Made by a program: the position numbers and the translations under genes. From Gorsachius magnificus (taxonomy: Eukaryota; Chordata; Aves; Pelecaniformes; Ardeidae), in contig CM067082.1 in NCBI GenBank assembly GCA_034008185.1, positions 8,602,984 to 8,666,983 on the forward strand: a stretch of 64,000 nt of DNA. Reading direction: 5' to 3'. Positions 46,937 to 59,984 of the stretch are shown piece by piece (position 1 is the stretch's first letter; each line of letters begins with the position of its first letter). The notes below the pieces were generated by a model. That model had not been told where the DNA came from, made no database searches, and saw nothing but the letters and a program-made list of their open reading frames with translations.

Positions 46937-49900
46937 TTCAACATAGAGTATATGGGAACATGGTGGGAACAACATTTTATTATCTCCCCACTGCTCCTCT
47001 TCCAAGTATTGCTAGCATCACTTGAGTTATTTGTTAATTCTAAGGAAGATGTTCTGTCATACGTCTATAATTTGACAGGACTGTAAGGCACTGGTCTGTC
47101 ACAGCATTTTCCACATATATGTATTTATGCAGCACATACAGGCATCAGCTCATATTAGGATCATGGTGAACCTGTTTGTGTTTTCGGTCTCTAAAATGAT
47201 TGCAGCTGGACCTGAACTCAGAGAGACAAACATACAAAGGAATTTTAAATGGAATTTAAAGAGAGTTTTTCTGAAATATCTTGTGACTTCATTTTATTTT
47301 TCTCTGCATATGTCAGCCTGCAGTCCTGTTATCTCATCCAGCACCTACTCTCCTGTCAGACTTCTTTAAGGACTCTGCTAAGCCCTGATGTCTCCTTCCC
47401 CTTCAAGGGAGAACACATAGCCTCTTCGAAGAGGCTTGGGAGACAGCACATTTGCAGCAGAATGTCACCTCAATGGCTATTGTCTCACAAATTATAATGC
47501 CAGAAACATTATGAAACTTGGAGAAGGAAGTTGTAATGTCTGTCTCGAAAAAAAATAGATGAAGTGATTTTCAGCAACACTTTGGGAAATGTGTTCTCAC
47601 ATACAAAATTGTCCTCTTGCCTCCGTTCATGTAAAATATATTGCAGTGAACTCTGCTTAATTGGAGTGCCTCGTCATTCCACCCTTCATGGGATCAGTCA
47701 AACCTAATGATAGTGAATAGTGAATGACCACTGCTTAATTAGGCCAAAATTAGCATAAATTCCAGATAATGGGGGAAGATGTCTGTGGATAACAAAAAGG
47801 TAAAGTGGAGAAAAATGTTATTGTTAAAGACCCAAACAACACGCAACTTTGCCTTATTTGGGACTTCTGTTAAAGCTTCAAGCTCAGAAGAGCTGACTCA
47901 GGATAACAAGCTGTTGGAGGAAACCTGGTCTGGGTTTCACATCAAAACAAAGCAACATCCCTATCCATAATTACACATGATTAGATGTGTCAGGAGGTGA
48001 AGCACGGAAAGCGAAGGAGCCCAATTTTTGGGCTTGTTTCAACATAGAACTTACTGGGAAAGTGCAAATATAATCAAAACTAAGAGGAAAAAGGAAAACT
48101 TTTCATTGAAGTTCAGCCTAGTTGGATTTCACCTGCAGATTTCAGCTGTCACGTCATTGAAGCGTACATCTGCAAAAATACTCACCTTGTTTACGAAAAT
48201 TACAGATAGACTGAGTAGCCAGAGCTGTGGAAACAACTTCAACAGGGGAAGTGCTCTTTTGAAAGCAAAGTGTAGGTATCAGGAGGAAAGAGATCTTTCT
48301 TAAGTTACAAGCCATTTGCAGCACGGCAGGAACAAGCACACAGTCAGGTAATGTGGCTTTGTGGGCAAATAGTTAAACTACAGTGATTCGCCATTCTGCA
48401 CCTCTCTAGCCACACTCAGAGTAGAACAGTGTAACCATGCTATTTGCAAAGCCAGAGAGTTGTGCTGGAAAAATGTCTTAATATTGACAAACAATTTTTA
48501 TTTTATTTCTGTTGCTTTTTGTCTCTGAGCTCAAGAATCTTATCTGATCATTGGGTTTGAGAAGACGTGAATTAGAATCCCAGCTATATTGTAATCTCTT
48601 TACGATCTTAGTCACTCAGTTCATGATAACCCATTTTCCTCATCTGCAGCATTTTCTCTACTCCAAACTTCTGGGCATAAAACATAAGCATCATTTGTAA
48701 ATGCAAATGATTACCAACTCTTTTCATTGAGATAAATTGCAATGGCCACATTTTGATTCTCTCTCTTTTTTTTTTTCTTCATCTCATCACTATTCAGCAA
48801 AGTACTTCAATGTTGATCTCGTGCATGTTGTAGAACTGTTTGCAGAATAATGATGTCTTCATCATGTGGTAAAATGGGGCCACAAATGTAGTGGTGATTA
48901 AGGCCCCAAACAGACATCTCAAAAGATGATGCACACAGCCAATTCATTCTGCGAAGTACCTTCAGTAAGTGAGTGATCCTACTGCTTGTAATTCATGAAA
49001 CCTCACCATGAAGGTAAGGTAGGATTTCAGCTGAGTAAATACTCCCGAGCCCAGCCTATGGCCAGCACAATAGCCACCCTCACACTGTCCCATTTTAAAC
49101 ATTTAGGCACAGTTCAGCATAAAAGAGTAGTTCAGCAGTAGTCTCATTAAAAATAACAACTAAACATAGGATGAAGTCTTTTATATTGAAAGTTAAGGTG
49201 TTGCAACTGATGCTGTTTATGTTATGAAACATGATGAAAGAACCTGGAGATTATTTTTTTTTTAGATATAGTAGTGCAAGGCAAAATTTAACCTCTTTGA
49301 GTTATTGTACCATGTCCAATTTAAGAATCTGGAACATGGACAGATATGTGTATGCTTATTTCTGTTGTTCTCATTGTATACATTGACTATGTATGAATCC
49401 TGTAGCCAAGGTCACCTTCATTAAGAGAACCAACTAGAATAGAGTTAAACTAATAAAGATCTTTGAATAATGCACAAAAAAAATTATTACTAAGCATTAA
49501 TTAACTTTGCTGTCAAGCAGGCTCTATGTTTTAAGGATGAGTTAATAGGTTTCCAAGCAGCACTACACAGTGGCAAAATTACCTAATTTTCTTAAATTAA
49601 GGAAAAAAAATACACAGAAAGCGTCCATAGGATTTTCCACAAAGCCAATAATGGTTGCAAACCAGGCAGTGGCAAAAACAGCCTATTGAAGACATTCAAC
49701 TTTACTGAGAGCCATAATACATTACAATTTCCCCTGAAATGTTCAGCGCAGCTATCCTGCTCCCAGCAATCTTTAAAGCTATTTATATATTATCCATATT
49801 GCTTTATTATTTTACCTTTAAGAAGTGCAGTTTAATGCTTGAGTGCTTTTCAATTTTGCCATTCAGACTGCAGATTAAGTTTATAATGACTAGCTTAATT

Positions 49901-52900
49901 TTTACAGGCTGTAGCATGTGGGATATGAACTTTAGATGACTTTGGTGTTTCAATAAAAGTTAGATGCAGTCCAATGCCTTCTTACAGTTGTATTGTGGCT
50001 GATTATATGACTGTGTGTTCTTTCTGGCCATTGCAGCATGTAATTTACAGTATATTTCTTTCTTGAGGTTTGAAAAGGCAGAGATCTCTGAACTGCAGGG
50101 TTAGAAACAATTTTGCCCTCTATTTCTTGTGACTCTTGACAGATTTCAAGTGAATTGAACCCCTTAAAAATATGTAGCACTATGGAAAAAGAGCACCCAA
50201 ACTGAAAAAAAAAGACGTGGATATACTTGAAAGCCTATTAGTGGAGACCGCTATTCAAGGTCTGGAACTGACTGGATTTGAAATGACCATACAGAGACAG
50301 GAGACTCATAGAACAAAACCCCTCACCTCCCTCCTAGATCTTTTCAACTTTAGTTTTGAGTAGGATTTATTTTATGTAACTCTGGGAGATTTTAGGTTGC
50401 ATTGAAGTAGGCACCTATTATCTGCATTGCTTACTGGAATCTTCTGAATTTTCTGACTAGATCCTCATGGTCTACCACAGACCGTAGACACCCAGGGTGG
50501 GATGCTGTACATAGATGCATTTTAGGCTTTGCAGACTATCTTGGCTCTGTATGCCACTTGGGAAGAGTTTGGATCTCCCATAAGACAGGATCTCATCAGC
50601 CAGCTCCACAAAGAGGTCTTTGATACTGTAGGGTATCACAGATGATACTGGGCAGATGTGTGAGCAACCCAGTGATTTTTCACATACCTACAGGTATATG
50701 TAGGTATATGTAGGTGTCTTAGTCTCAAACAAGACCTACCCTGGGTCCTCAGTCCAGGTGTCTCCAACTGAAGCTCCCACCAGAACTTCATGGGGAGCAA
50801 GTCAACAGTCAGAGAACTTTAGGACAGGAATTTTTTGACCAACTCTAGGACCTTAGAGTGACATGAAGAGCCCAGTTTAAGGAGTTGCAAATCACATTTA
50901 GGTGTTTAGGCAACCGGATCAAGCTCTAGGTATTCCACTGTCTCTATTGACTAGCTCTGCACTGACTGTAGATGGAACCCAGAGTAGATTGCTCAGAGAT
51001 GTCTGCACTGCCCATTCTCACATTCAATCAGTTGAATCTCCTTTTGGGTTTCCTATGCAGTGTACTGCTAGGGAGTGGGCAGCAGATCACTGAAATCACA
51101 ACTGGTCTTTCAATGCAAGGTCAAGGGCAGGGGGAAAGCATTCTTCTTTCTAGGACAGCTGAGCCCTGGCAAATTAGATGTTGCACTCAGAGGTGATGAC
51201 CTCATAAACTGGCTCACTCATATTGCTAGAAGAAATTGGGTCATTGAAGCAGCTGAGGAATGGCAGTAAGGTCTATTCTCCTGACTCATGAGCTGGATAA
51301 AGATGAAGCATTAATGTCTGGTAAGGGGTAGCAAAAAACCTAAGGGATATAAGCACCTTAAAATGATACATTTTGGCAAATGAGAAAGACAGACACTGGA
51401 ACAAGAAGGTGTTTATCACCGCACTTCCTTTTCTGTATTGACCCCATGGAGGAGAGAAAAAAGAAGTGAACCTAAACCCTCCAACCATTAATTCACAGAT
51501 TAAAAAATCCACAATTTTTTTAAGGAAGAAACTTTAGAGAAACTTTACTGAACCAGGCATGTCCCAGTCCATCCTGAAGGAGAAATTGGACCTCAGTTTA
51601 AATGTTACATTTCATCTCACATTTCTGAAAAAAAACCAAAAAAACCCCCAACTCAAATCTAAACAAAATACCAAAGAAACCAAAGATTAGCTGAAGTAAC
51701 CTTGTTGTCAGGGCTTGCGTATTCACAGTGTGTCTGTAAGGTAAGTCTGGATTTAAGGTTATTCCCAGATCTGTGCAAAGCTGATGACTTGTTTCCCCTT
51801 GAAGCCTGAAGGAGGGAAGCCTTGGTTTGCGGTGGTGGTGGTGTCTGAGATGGGAGGCGTAGGGTGCATTCATCTGTAAGTCCTTGCTTGGAGGAAATTC
51901 AAACTGAAGGATTTCATTCCTCACACAGGTTAGAAATGTATTCCAGCTAGAAAGAGACAAAGTCTGCAGTGACAAAAGTCCATTTTGCTTTCTTTTCAAT
52001 CCCCTTTAAGCCACTTTCACACCGAACAAGTATTTCTGATTGCCAAGTACTTACATACTGGGATTCTTTACTTCTTTTTCTTTCTTTAATACAAAGAAAA
52101 AAATCAACAAGTGAGTGGAACTGGGAAAACCTCTGTATGTTTTTGTTGAATAGACTTAAAAGTTTAAGATAAAAAAGAAGTAATTTGATGTCAGATCTAA
52201 CACTGGAAAATAGAAAAAGGTCTGTTTGAGAAAGATTTTGGGGAAAAGATTTCATAGAAGAGTGAAAGAGAGAGAAGAAAATAATTTTTATTACATATAT
52301 ATACATATATAAAAGGATAATTTTCCACACTCTGAGCTTCTCAAACACTCAGTTTTTAGTAAAACCCGCTGAAAATTATATAACTTTTCCCTCGCAATTA
52401 TTTGGATTTCACTAGCTGACATCTGTTGTTAGTAATAGATGCAATAAAACTACCTGTGCCAAGAAAGTCAGACCCTTATGTTTATTGTAATAAAGCAGAA
52501 GAATTTACAATTTGGTGTAAAATTTTTTATGGTTCACTATAATTCTTAAATTCAAAGTATTTCTTAACTTTGAGACAGAAGCAATAAAAGCGAAGAGATG
52601 ACCTATCATTACTACTTTTTCCTCAATAGATTTCAAAGATCATTCCAAAGGTGGTGCCAATTTTAGAGGTGGTCAATAATTACCTTTTGAAATGATTTTT
52701 CAATGGAAAAAGATCTTTTGTGAAATCACAGGTTTTGTATTCTCTGTGAGGAAAACAGAAATTATAAATCCCCCAAAAAATCACCGAAAAAGCATCTGTG
52801 ATTTCAGTATTCACACAGCACATGAAATTACATGAGAGCCTTCCAAGCAGTTAACTGGAAGGTTACAGTAATACCCCGATCTCTGCTCAAATGCTCAGGA

Positions 52901-55900
52901 AAAACTGATCTCAGAGAGGGCTTGGAGCTACATAGTAAAGTTTATTTCTACCACCACCTTGTTTTATATACACATATATATGTACATAAAATATTCCAAG
53001 TCTCTATTACTTATTTAGTTAATTTCTGTAGAAATATCTTTTGAGGGAGAAATTTAATTTTTGCATGTTTAAAAATAGTATATATCATACCAATCTAGAA
53101 TTTAGAGAAGTTAAGGACCACCATGATATGTTCTTTACAGAAACCTAGCCTGAAAGAAAATTTAAATGTATTTAATATTTAAGGAGACATTTTGTTAACT
53201 TTTTAAAGATCTACCTTATTTTAGGAAATTGCAAAAGGACATGTGTGCACGAACACAATGCAAACAAACGCATTGATGGTCCCGGCCAAAAGCTATCAGC
53301 TCAGAGAAGTCAGCTCTCAGAAGACAAACCTGAAGGTCTGAAGCTCAGCAGTTATTCCTGGAGAGATGAAAATGTTACACAGTGATGTGGTGTGGTCTGG
53401 ACAGCAGAGAATTGTTGGTTTGCTCCAACATTACCACTCCAGGCCCAGTGGATTGGATGAATCAAAATGTCACTCTGAGCAGTGAAAGTCCACTGTCAGA
53501 GCTCAGGGTTCAGTTCATGATCACAGAAAAAGTTAGAGTTGACTTTGGGGAGGGCTTGCCAGCTCCCTTTATTACTTATGGCATATATATACAATATTGA
53601 ACAAGGGCTTAGCCTGAGTATGATGTCTAAACTAAAGCCAGAAAGTGGACCGAGTTCAAACTGCACTTATTTACCCTAGTAAATAAGAAAAGTATATCTT
53701 CTCCTGGTGCTTGAGTCATCTCTTTTATAGTGTTGACAATACAACAGTTTTCTGACAGAGTTTTCTCTAAAAGCAACCTGCCTGCCACTAGTCTATTTTT
53801 CCCACGTGCGCATCAGCAATCAACAGCTAAGTCATGATGGGCTTTTACTGGAGACAGTGATGAGGAGGGGAATTATACCTTTTCATCTCAGCCTGACTAA
53901 GAACCTGCTTGGGTTTATGTACAAAGAAAGCGCCACTTCAGACTGGGAAGTCACTAAGAGTGGTCAGGTTGAGGAAGCATATCAGGGTAATTCTCTGACT
54001 CTAGCTGGAACTAAAGTCTTCTAAAAAGGGAGGTATTTTGCTGCTGAAAGTAGGTGTATTCCTGCTCTTTTAGTTTCTCTTCCATCTCTAAACAGACCAA
54101 GATGATAATCCCATTTCTCTTTTTCTTCTAGATGTGGGATTTAAGAGGGTATTGTGCAGCAGCCTTTCTTTGTCATTCACATTATGACCCTGGCTGGTTC
54201 CAGGAGTCCTGGGGCTCCACAGGGGTGTGGAATGGGACTGGGATAGGCTCTGGCATGTGCTTTATTGCAAGTGGTCATAGCACCAGTGCTTGTAGCGCTG
54301 GAATATACTGGCTAAAAGCTAGCTATACTGCTACAACCTATGCTGGGAGAGGATGCACTGGGTGTCAAGTCTTCATGTAGGACATAATTTTTGTCCATCA
54401 CAGACAGATGGAAAGGGCACAATAACTCTCTACAGAAGAATCTGGGACATGGCATAGGACCTTCCAAAACTACAGTATGGGAATTTGAGGAACAAGGCAA
54501 CAAAAGAGTCTGTGTGTGTGTGAGAAGGGAAATTATTTGGGGAGAGATGCTAAACTTCATTTCATGGGCTTGCCAGATAAAACCCCACTGTACTTTAGGA
54601 CTCCAGGGCCTCCTGGATCCTCGTGCTAACGGGCCCACAAGTGTTAGTCAGGCTCTTTTGGGGAAGTAATGTTGCAGTCACCCTGAAAGCAGTGTGGTAT
54701 CAGCAGAAAATCAGGGCTTTGTACTGTGGTCACAATTAATGTACACTCTGCTGCAATCAATTTACACTTAATGATGCATTTAGTGGTAATAAAAGTGGGA
54801 AGCTATAAAAAGTTCGTACCATTGTTATAATTTGCTACCTTTTCAGTGTCAAGGAAAGGTGGAGTCGTAACGTGTACCATTTTGGGGGAAAAAAGTCCAA
54901 ATAATTGAGGCAGAAAACCATGAGAAAGGGAAAAGGTAATAAGGTTACTGGGAATTATAAGTACTTTTTCTCTGCACCAATCATGAGAGTGCTGAGTTAG
55001 GAAAATGGCATTTAGAAAGTTCTTTTGTTCATTAGAAATGTCTTTCTTGCCTCTGTACGGTAGTATTCCCTCTGAGATTTCTGTGCCACCAGGCAACGCT
55101 TTTAGGAAGTCATTATGACATACAAATAGACCATGCTAAATTAATTTGATTAATACATCATATGAATATTTTTGGCTGCTTAGTTTTGGCTCACAGCAAG
55201 TTCCAATGGACATCTAATCAGCAAAGTCCAAACATCTGAGAAGTCTGAACCATTGGGGAAGGTATGACGAAACTTATCTTCAAGTGAAGGACTCATGACA
55301 CAACACTTTCCATGGGATGTAAATTTTGTTCAATATACTTTTCCCTGTAACATGAGTCTAAACCAGCCCCGATCCAACCTATGAATCTCCCTGCTGGAGG
55401 GTTCAGACAGAAAATTTTGGACCGGACAATTCTTTTTTATTCCAAAGTATTAGGCTGTACAGTTCAGGATTGCTAGAACTTTGATTCAGTGCCCCTTGAG
55501 CTGAAAAACATTTTTGTCATCCTGTATTTTCTTTGTGGAGACAGGCAATGTAGATGAGGGCAGCTAAAAAAGAAATGTGGTCATCAAATAATTTGGACAT
55601 GCAGAGTTGACTCACTTTTCTCTTCCTGCCCTGGAACACCAAAAGACATTAGCTCACTTTTTGGCAAGGGGAAAAGTGAAATGGAGGACTGAGACAGACT
55701 GAAAATATTAGCTTGAGCAGGTGCAGGGAGGGTAGGTGGAAATATTATTCAGCTGTTGCATATTGGTTCACATGATTTGGGTTTTATTTTTGTATTTTCC
55801 ATAAAAGCTTGGAGTTTGGAGGGGCAAAATGTTTTCAAAGGCCATCAAATTTTAATTGATAAGGAAAATATCAAGCTACAGTAAATAAAACCACAAGCTT

Positions 55901-56128
55901 GTCCCAATTCTCTTCCACAACTTAATGCCATCTGAACTAAAATGCTGAGGTTGAAAAATTTCTGTTAATGAGTTTTCTTGTACCATTTGCCCTTTTGGGC
56001 CTTTTTCAGACATCAAGCTTCTTGCACTTTTGTTAAGGAGTTTGCACTATTTGGAACAATAAAAAGTGTTGAAATGCCAAAGGAAGGTAAGATAGCTAAG
56101 ACGGTCCATCTTAATCCTGTGCTCCCAG
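46937..56128. other. Unique sequence, no confirmed gene
   Basis: Contains a MIR trace (48550-48650), a block at 47650-47770 in which CTGCTTAATT occurs twice (possible very old repeat), short TAGGTATATG repeats near 50692-50714, and a short splice-bounded frame at 51154-51265. No identifiable gene. Confidence 0.5.
48550..48650 (+). mobile_element. MIR-type SINE fragment
   Basis: ATTAGAATCCCAGCTATATT, GATCTTAGTCACTCAG and CATTTTCCTCATCTGCAG match, in order, the MIR blocks around 'aatcccggctctgcc', 'ttactta' and 'tttcctcatctgtaa'. Confidence 0.65.
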
Positions 56129-56329
56129 CTGGAAGCTGAGGATGCAATGAGCAGAACTGTTGGCAGCATGTTTTCATACAATAGGAATGAGTTAGATGTG
56201 TTTACAGATGCTTCTCTTGTAAAGCAGCCAGAAGGGAGAGAATTTCACCTTAGGTATGAAAGCAACAATGAGTCAGGGCTAGTTTTATTTCTCCATCAAT
56301 TTAATGCAAGAGAGAGAAGGCAGAGCATG
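56129..56329 (+). other. Candidate coding exon, 67 codons, product unknown
   Basis: An acceptor-like TCCTGTGCTCCCAG ends at 56128 and a donor-like ATG|GTGAGT follows 56329. The 201 bases between are a whole number of codons, starting and ending in phase 0. One frame is open and the other two have stops near the start. The peptide starts LEAEDAMSRTVG and ends NARERRQSM, with mixed charged residues, no Cys and no Trp, unlike most chance frames nearby. An in-frame ATG lies at 56147. I recognise no family. It could pair with the exon-like stretch at 62287-62454 on the same strand, but splice-like sequences are common, and it may be a noncoding RNA exon or chance. Confidence 0.25.
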
Positions 56330-57160
56330 GTGAGTGAGATGAAAATGTGGTGGATTGGATTTCAGTGGGATATGTTTGGGGAAGCTGAAATTCCTTCTGT
56401 GTAGGAGAAATTCTCTTTGCATTTATAGTCTATATCCATTTCTATGGAGTCAGGAGCACCTTAGGCTCTAGCACTGCTCTCTTGGTTCCTGGTCTTTGAT
56501 GAAGGGACAAAGAAAGGGGCAGACAGAAGCCAGACCTTCAAGACCTCTGTACTAATGTCAAATGCATTCCCTAAATAAAAGAAAACATATTCCCTGATTT
56601 GGTGATTTTTCTCAAAAAGACTGCACAAAAGACTGGCGGGAAAATCTAGAAGAGAGCAAAAGAGCTCCATTTGATCCTAACACATTTTTTCCCCTGTTGT
56701 TTGCGTTGAAGTTGCCTTGCTCCTCTCTTCTCTGCCTTTGGCAAGCAGGCAAGACTTTTCATTTCAAGCTGTCAAAAAACTGTATGGAGAGATGGGCTAT
56801 ATTTATTCATCCCCAGTTACGGGTTACTTATATTTACATGCTTCTGGTTGGCTTGAAGCACATAAATGGCACATTCATTTCTATTTATGAGAGACTATTT
56901 AGAGACCTTGTCCTTGCTCTTAACATCTACCTACCGCTTATTTGTGGCATCTTGTGTCTTCAAACAAAAAGCAGCACATTTCCTAGAAATACTTGCCTAG
57001 ATGTGACAAGATGTAGATGGGTTTATTTTTCCTGTGAGACTACCTCCACAATCACTATCCAATATTGTATACTGGCCACCTCAGTAAGGCAGGGTGGTGA
57101 CATATTTATAAAGTGACTTTTTTCTGCGAGAAATTGCTGGCATCAAGAAAAGCAGATTCC

Positions 57161-57176
57161 AAGTGGAATTCCACTT
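57161..57176. promoter_or_regulatory. Perfect 16-bp palindrome with two NK2-type homeodomain cores
   Basis: AAGTGGAATTCCACTT is its own reverse complement. With its flanks it reads CCAAGTGG on the top strand and TTAAGTGG on the bottom strand, which are the known NKX2-1/NKX2-5 type sites (core AAGTG). Function is inferred only from the motif. Confidence 0.35.
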
Positions 57177-59083
57177 AAAAAAACATGTGCTTCAGACACT
57201 CCTCACAAACCTAAGAAAATAAGGCAATTTCCCTGGATGACCTCAACAAGACATATTTCACCTGGTGATATCTCAGAGTAGGAGAACACTTAGGTGGGAT
57301 TGACTCCAGCTGGGGAGGCAAGGTGCACCTATCCTGATGTCCTTTGACATGTTGCCCTTGTGCTGTTGTGTCTTTTTGGGATAGTGCCCTCTTTGTACCA
57401 CTGCTTCCCTCTCTCTCATCTCCCAGCACCTTGCTGGGTCTGGCTTTTGCCCAGGATACAGTCACATTTAGGTGTAGTGTGAGGTCAGGATTTCCAGGCT
57501 GTTAACTCTCCTGCAGTAATTAAAGCTCCTTGGCACTGAATAGAGATAACTTTTAGTCTCTTTATTGTCTCTCTACATCCAGGACAGCTTCATTCTCTGG
57601 TCTCACTTTGAGGAGCACAGTTCATTACAAAACAGAAGGAATAGGCTGAAAATAAAGCTCTTTTATTCATTTTTCCCCCATGCCAGAATTCCTGTCCTAT
57701 GTAATCCAGTGACACAAGAGCTAATTCTTTGCTTCTTAGAAGTGTTGTGAAGATAATGAAAGTTTGCTTTCCTTTTATTCTTATCCTTGAATGAGTTGCA
57801 AGCAAAACTTCAGAAGTATCCATCCTGTCATTAACATTGTCTGTGAAAATTAACTACATCTCTTCCCCCAGTTCATCAGTAGGTGGTGTCAAAGAGTTCT
57901 TGCTCATCTGAGTTTCAGACCCAAGAGGCTACACAAATATGACAATAACAACAACTGATGGGTAATATTTTGCCATCTGTTGTGCTCCTTAGCTTCAGCT
58001 GCTCTATTCATGTGTGAATAAACCTGTTGCAACTTCTAGTTGCCTTTCCACATGCAAAGCTTTGCAAGATCACAGAAGGGTTTGCTGGCATTGTTTCCTT
58101 TTTCCAGGTAGCCCTTATCTTCCAAAGGCCTCCAGACCTTATTTTTCTGACTGAATCTAGGGAGCACACTTGTCTGCAACTTTCTAGGTACTTCTTTTCT
58201 TTTCACCAACTTGTCCTTGTTATTATTTACTCTGCACCAGAGTTATTTAACTATGAGGCATATGGGAGTATGATGTGTATGAACTATGCAGCAAAACACA
58301 ACTATATTGCAAGTCACATTACTCTCTAATTAGGAAACAAAAAGAAAACTATTTGTCTGTACAGGAAACCAATACAAAGACATAAAAAGTCTCTTACATG
58401 GAAGATCTTATCAGAGAAATCATTATCTCCTGAAATTACAAGCACTGCACTTGAATTCTCAACAACTTACAGCACAGACTGGTGTTCCATTATTACAATT
58501 TCATGGTACTCTAAGATCAGTAATACTAAAACCTTTATTTGGGATTAGAATACACATTGCATTTTTTCATGGCCAAAAATGCATTGCAATTTTGTGTCAG
58601 CAATGTGCTAATAACCAGACCAAATTAGCATTTTAAGCTTTATTTATGGCAGATCACAGCATGTATGTACTGTCTATCCCTTAACAACACAGCTTGGGAG
58701 ACACATAAAATTATGGGTGCCTTTAGTATTAGCAAGAATATTGAAAAAACCTGGTGAAAATCTATGGGGTAAACAATAGTGTGGCTCCTAGCACTAAATA
58801 TGTTTCCTAGTTCTACCTCCATTCTGAATTGTAAGCTGACATCTGTGACAAGGAGAAATAGAGAATTCCAGCATTATTTCCAACCTGGTGTTGTTACTTT
58901 TTTTTTTTTACCACCACCACTTCATAGCCATCAAAATGTCCTTTCAATTTCAGAGGGGAAGCACAGCTTCCTCAATCATTCAAAACCAGTCTTGGAAGTG
59001 AAAGTCAAAGTAATTTTCTCTCAAAAAGAAATACAAACATTATGAGTTCACATATATTGAAATAACTATCCACATTAGCAGCT

Positions 59084-59115
59084 TTTAAATGCTATTCTTA
59101 ATGATAGCATTTAAA
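59084..59115. repeat. AT-rich hairpin, 12-bp perfect arms
   Basis: TTTAAATGCTAT (59084-59095) and ATAGCATTTAAA (59104-59115) with an 8-base loop. Confidence 0.8.
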
Positions 59116-59984
59116 TTCATTTTAAATACTTAAGAGGAAGTGAGGCGTGTCACTGTGGACAGCTGATAATTGCAGAAAGCTTGACTATAGAGAGAAAAAC
59201 AAAGATGGCGTTTAACTGTACAGGAAGCAAGGCAGGAAGTAATACAGAAGATACAAGAAAAGAGATGGACTCGGGCATGCAATCAAACATCTGCCACAGT
59301 GAAAAACCTCAAAGTAGAGATTCCAGATATTGAGATCTGAAAGCCTCATCCCACTTAGTGTGTAGGGCTGGCAGACAGTAGGGGGCTTTTATAAAACAAT
59401 GAATAGTAAAAAGGTCAGTCATACAACAAGAGGACTTTCAATTAAGCTAAAAGGCAATGATTCAAAGCTTAGAAAAGAAAACCTGAATAATGCATAATTA
59501 ACCTGAAACATATTGTCACAACATTTCACCAGTACCCAGCAGCTTAGAGGAATGTAAAAAGAAGTCCAAGTATTAGTTAGGCAGTACAAATGTTAATTGG
59601 ATGCCCAACATGGCATACATAATGTGCTTAGTCTTTAATTATATGTCCACAGTAAAATTTTTGCACAGGATCCCTGCCTTAAGCATGGAGAAGATGGACC
59701 CAGGCAGGGACAGAACTGTGCTTGTATGGGTAGTTCAAAACATACCTGCTGCTTAATATTTGAGGGGGTTTGGCTTTGCCACCACAAAGATCTTTTAGTT
59801 TTTACTGATGTAGTACAGCAACAATTGCGTTAAACTTTTCACATTCAAAAGCCTAGATGTTATACTCTGGGGGAGCATTTGGCCATTGACACCAACACTG
59901 TGACCATCAGTGTTGATCAAATGATAGCTCTCATACTGTGTTTGCCCATAAAGACCCTTCCATTTTCTGCAGAAAAAGACAGGG

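Larger units (their letters stand above)
56330..59984. other. Unique sequence, no confirmed gene
   Basis: Contains a 139-residue plus-strand frame (56697-57116) rich in Leu, Cys and Tyr that I do not recognise, a 16-bp palindrome at 57161-57176 and a 12-bp-arm hairpin at 59084-59115. Confidence 0.55.

Noticed and set aside
46691..46946. Two overlapping plus-strand frames of 61 and 72 residues
   Set aside because: They are read through the CR1 3' fragment at 46762-46936.
53817..53988. Splice-like bounded frame with acceptable composition
   Set aside because: The acceptor has a poor pyrimidine tract and the donor (GTAATT) is weak. Such matches recur through the window and show how easily exons are imagined.
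54132..54380. Frame directly after a strong acceptor-like TTTTTCTTCTAG
   Set aside because: The peptide is Cys-, Trp- and Ser-rich with no donor-like site in a sensible place, so the acceptor match is probably chance.
56697..57116. 139-residue plus-strand frame
   Set aside because: Leu/Tyr/Cys-rich without recognisable domain or splice signals; compatible with chance.
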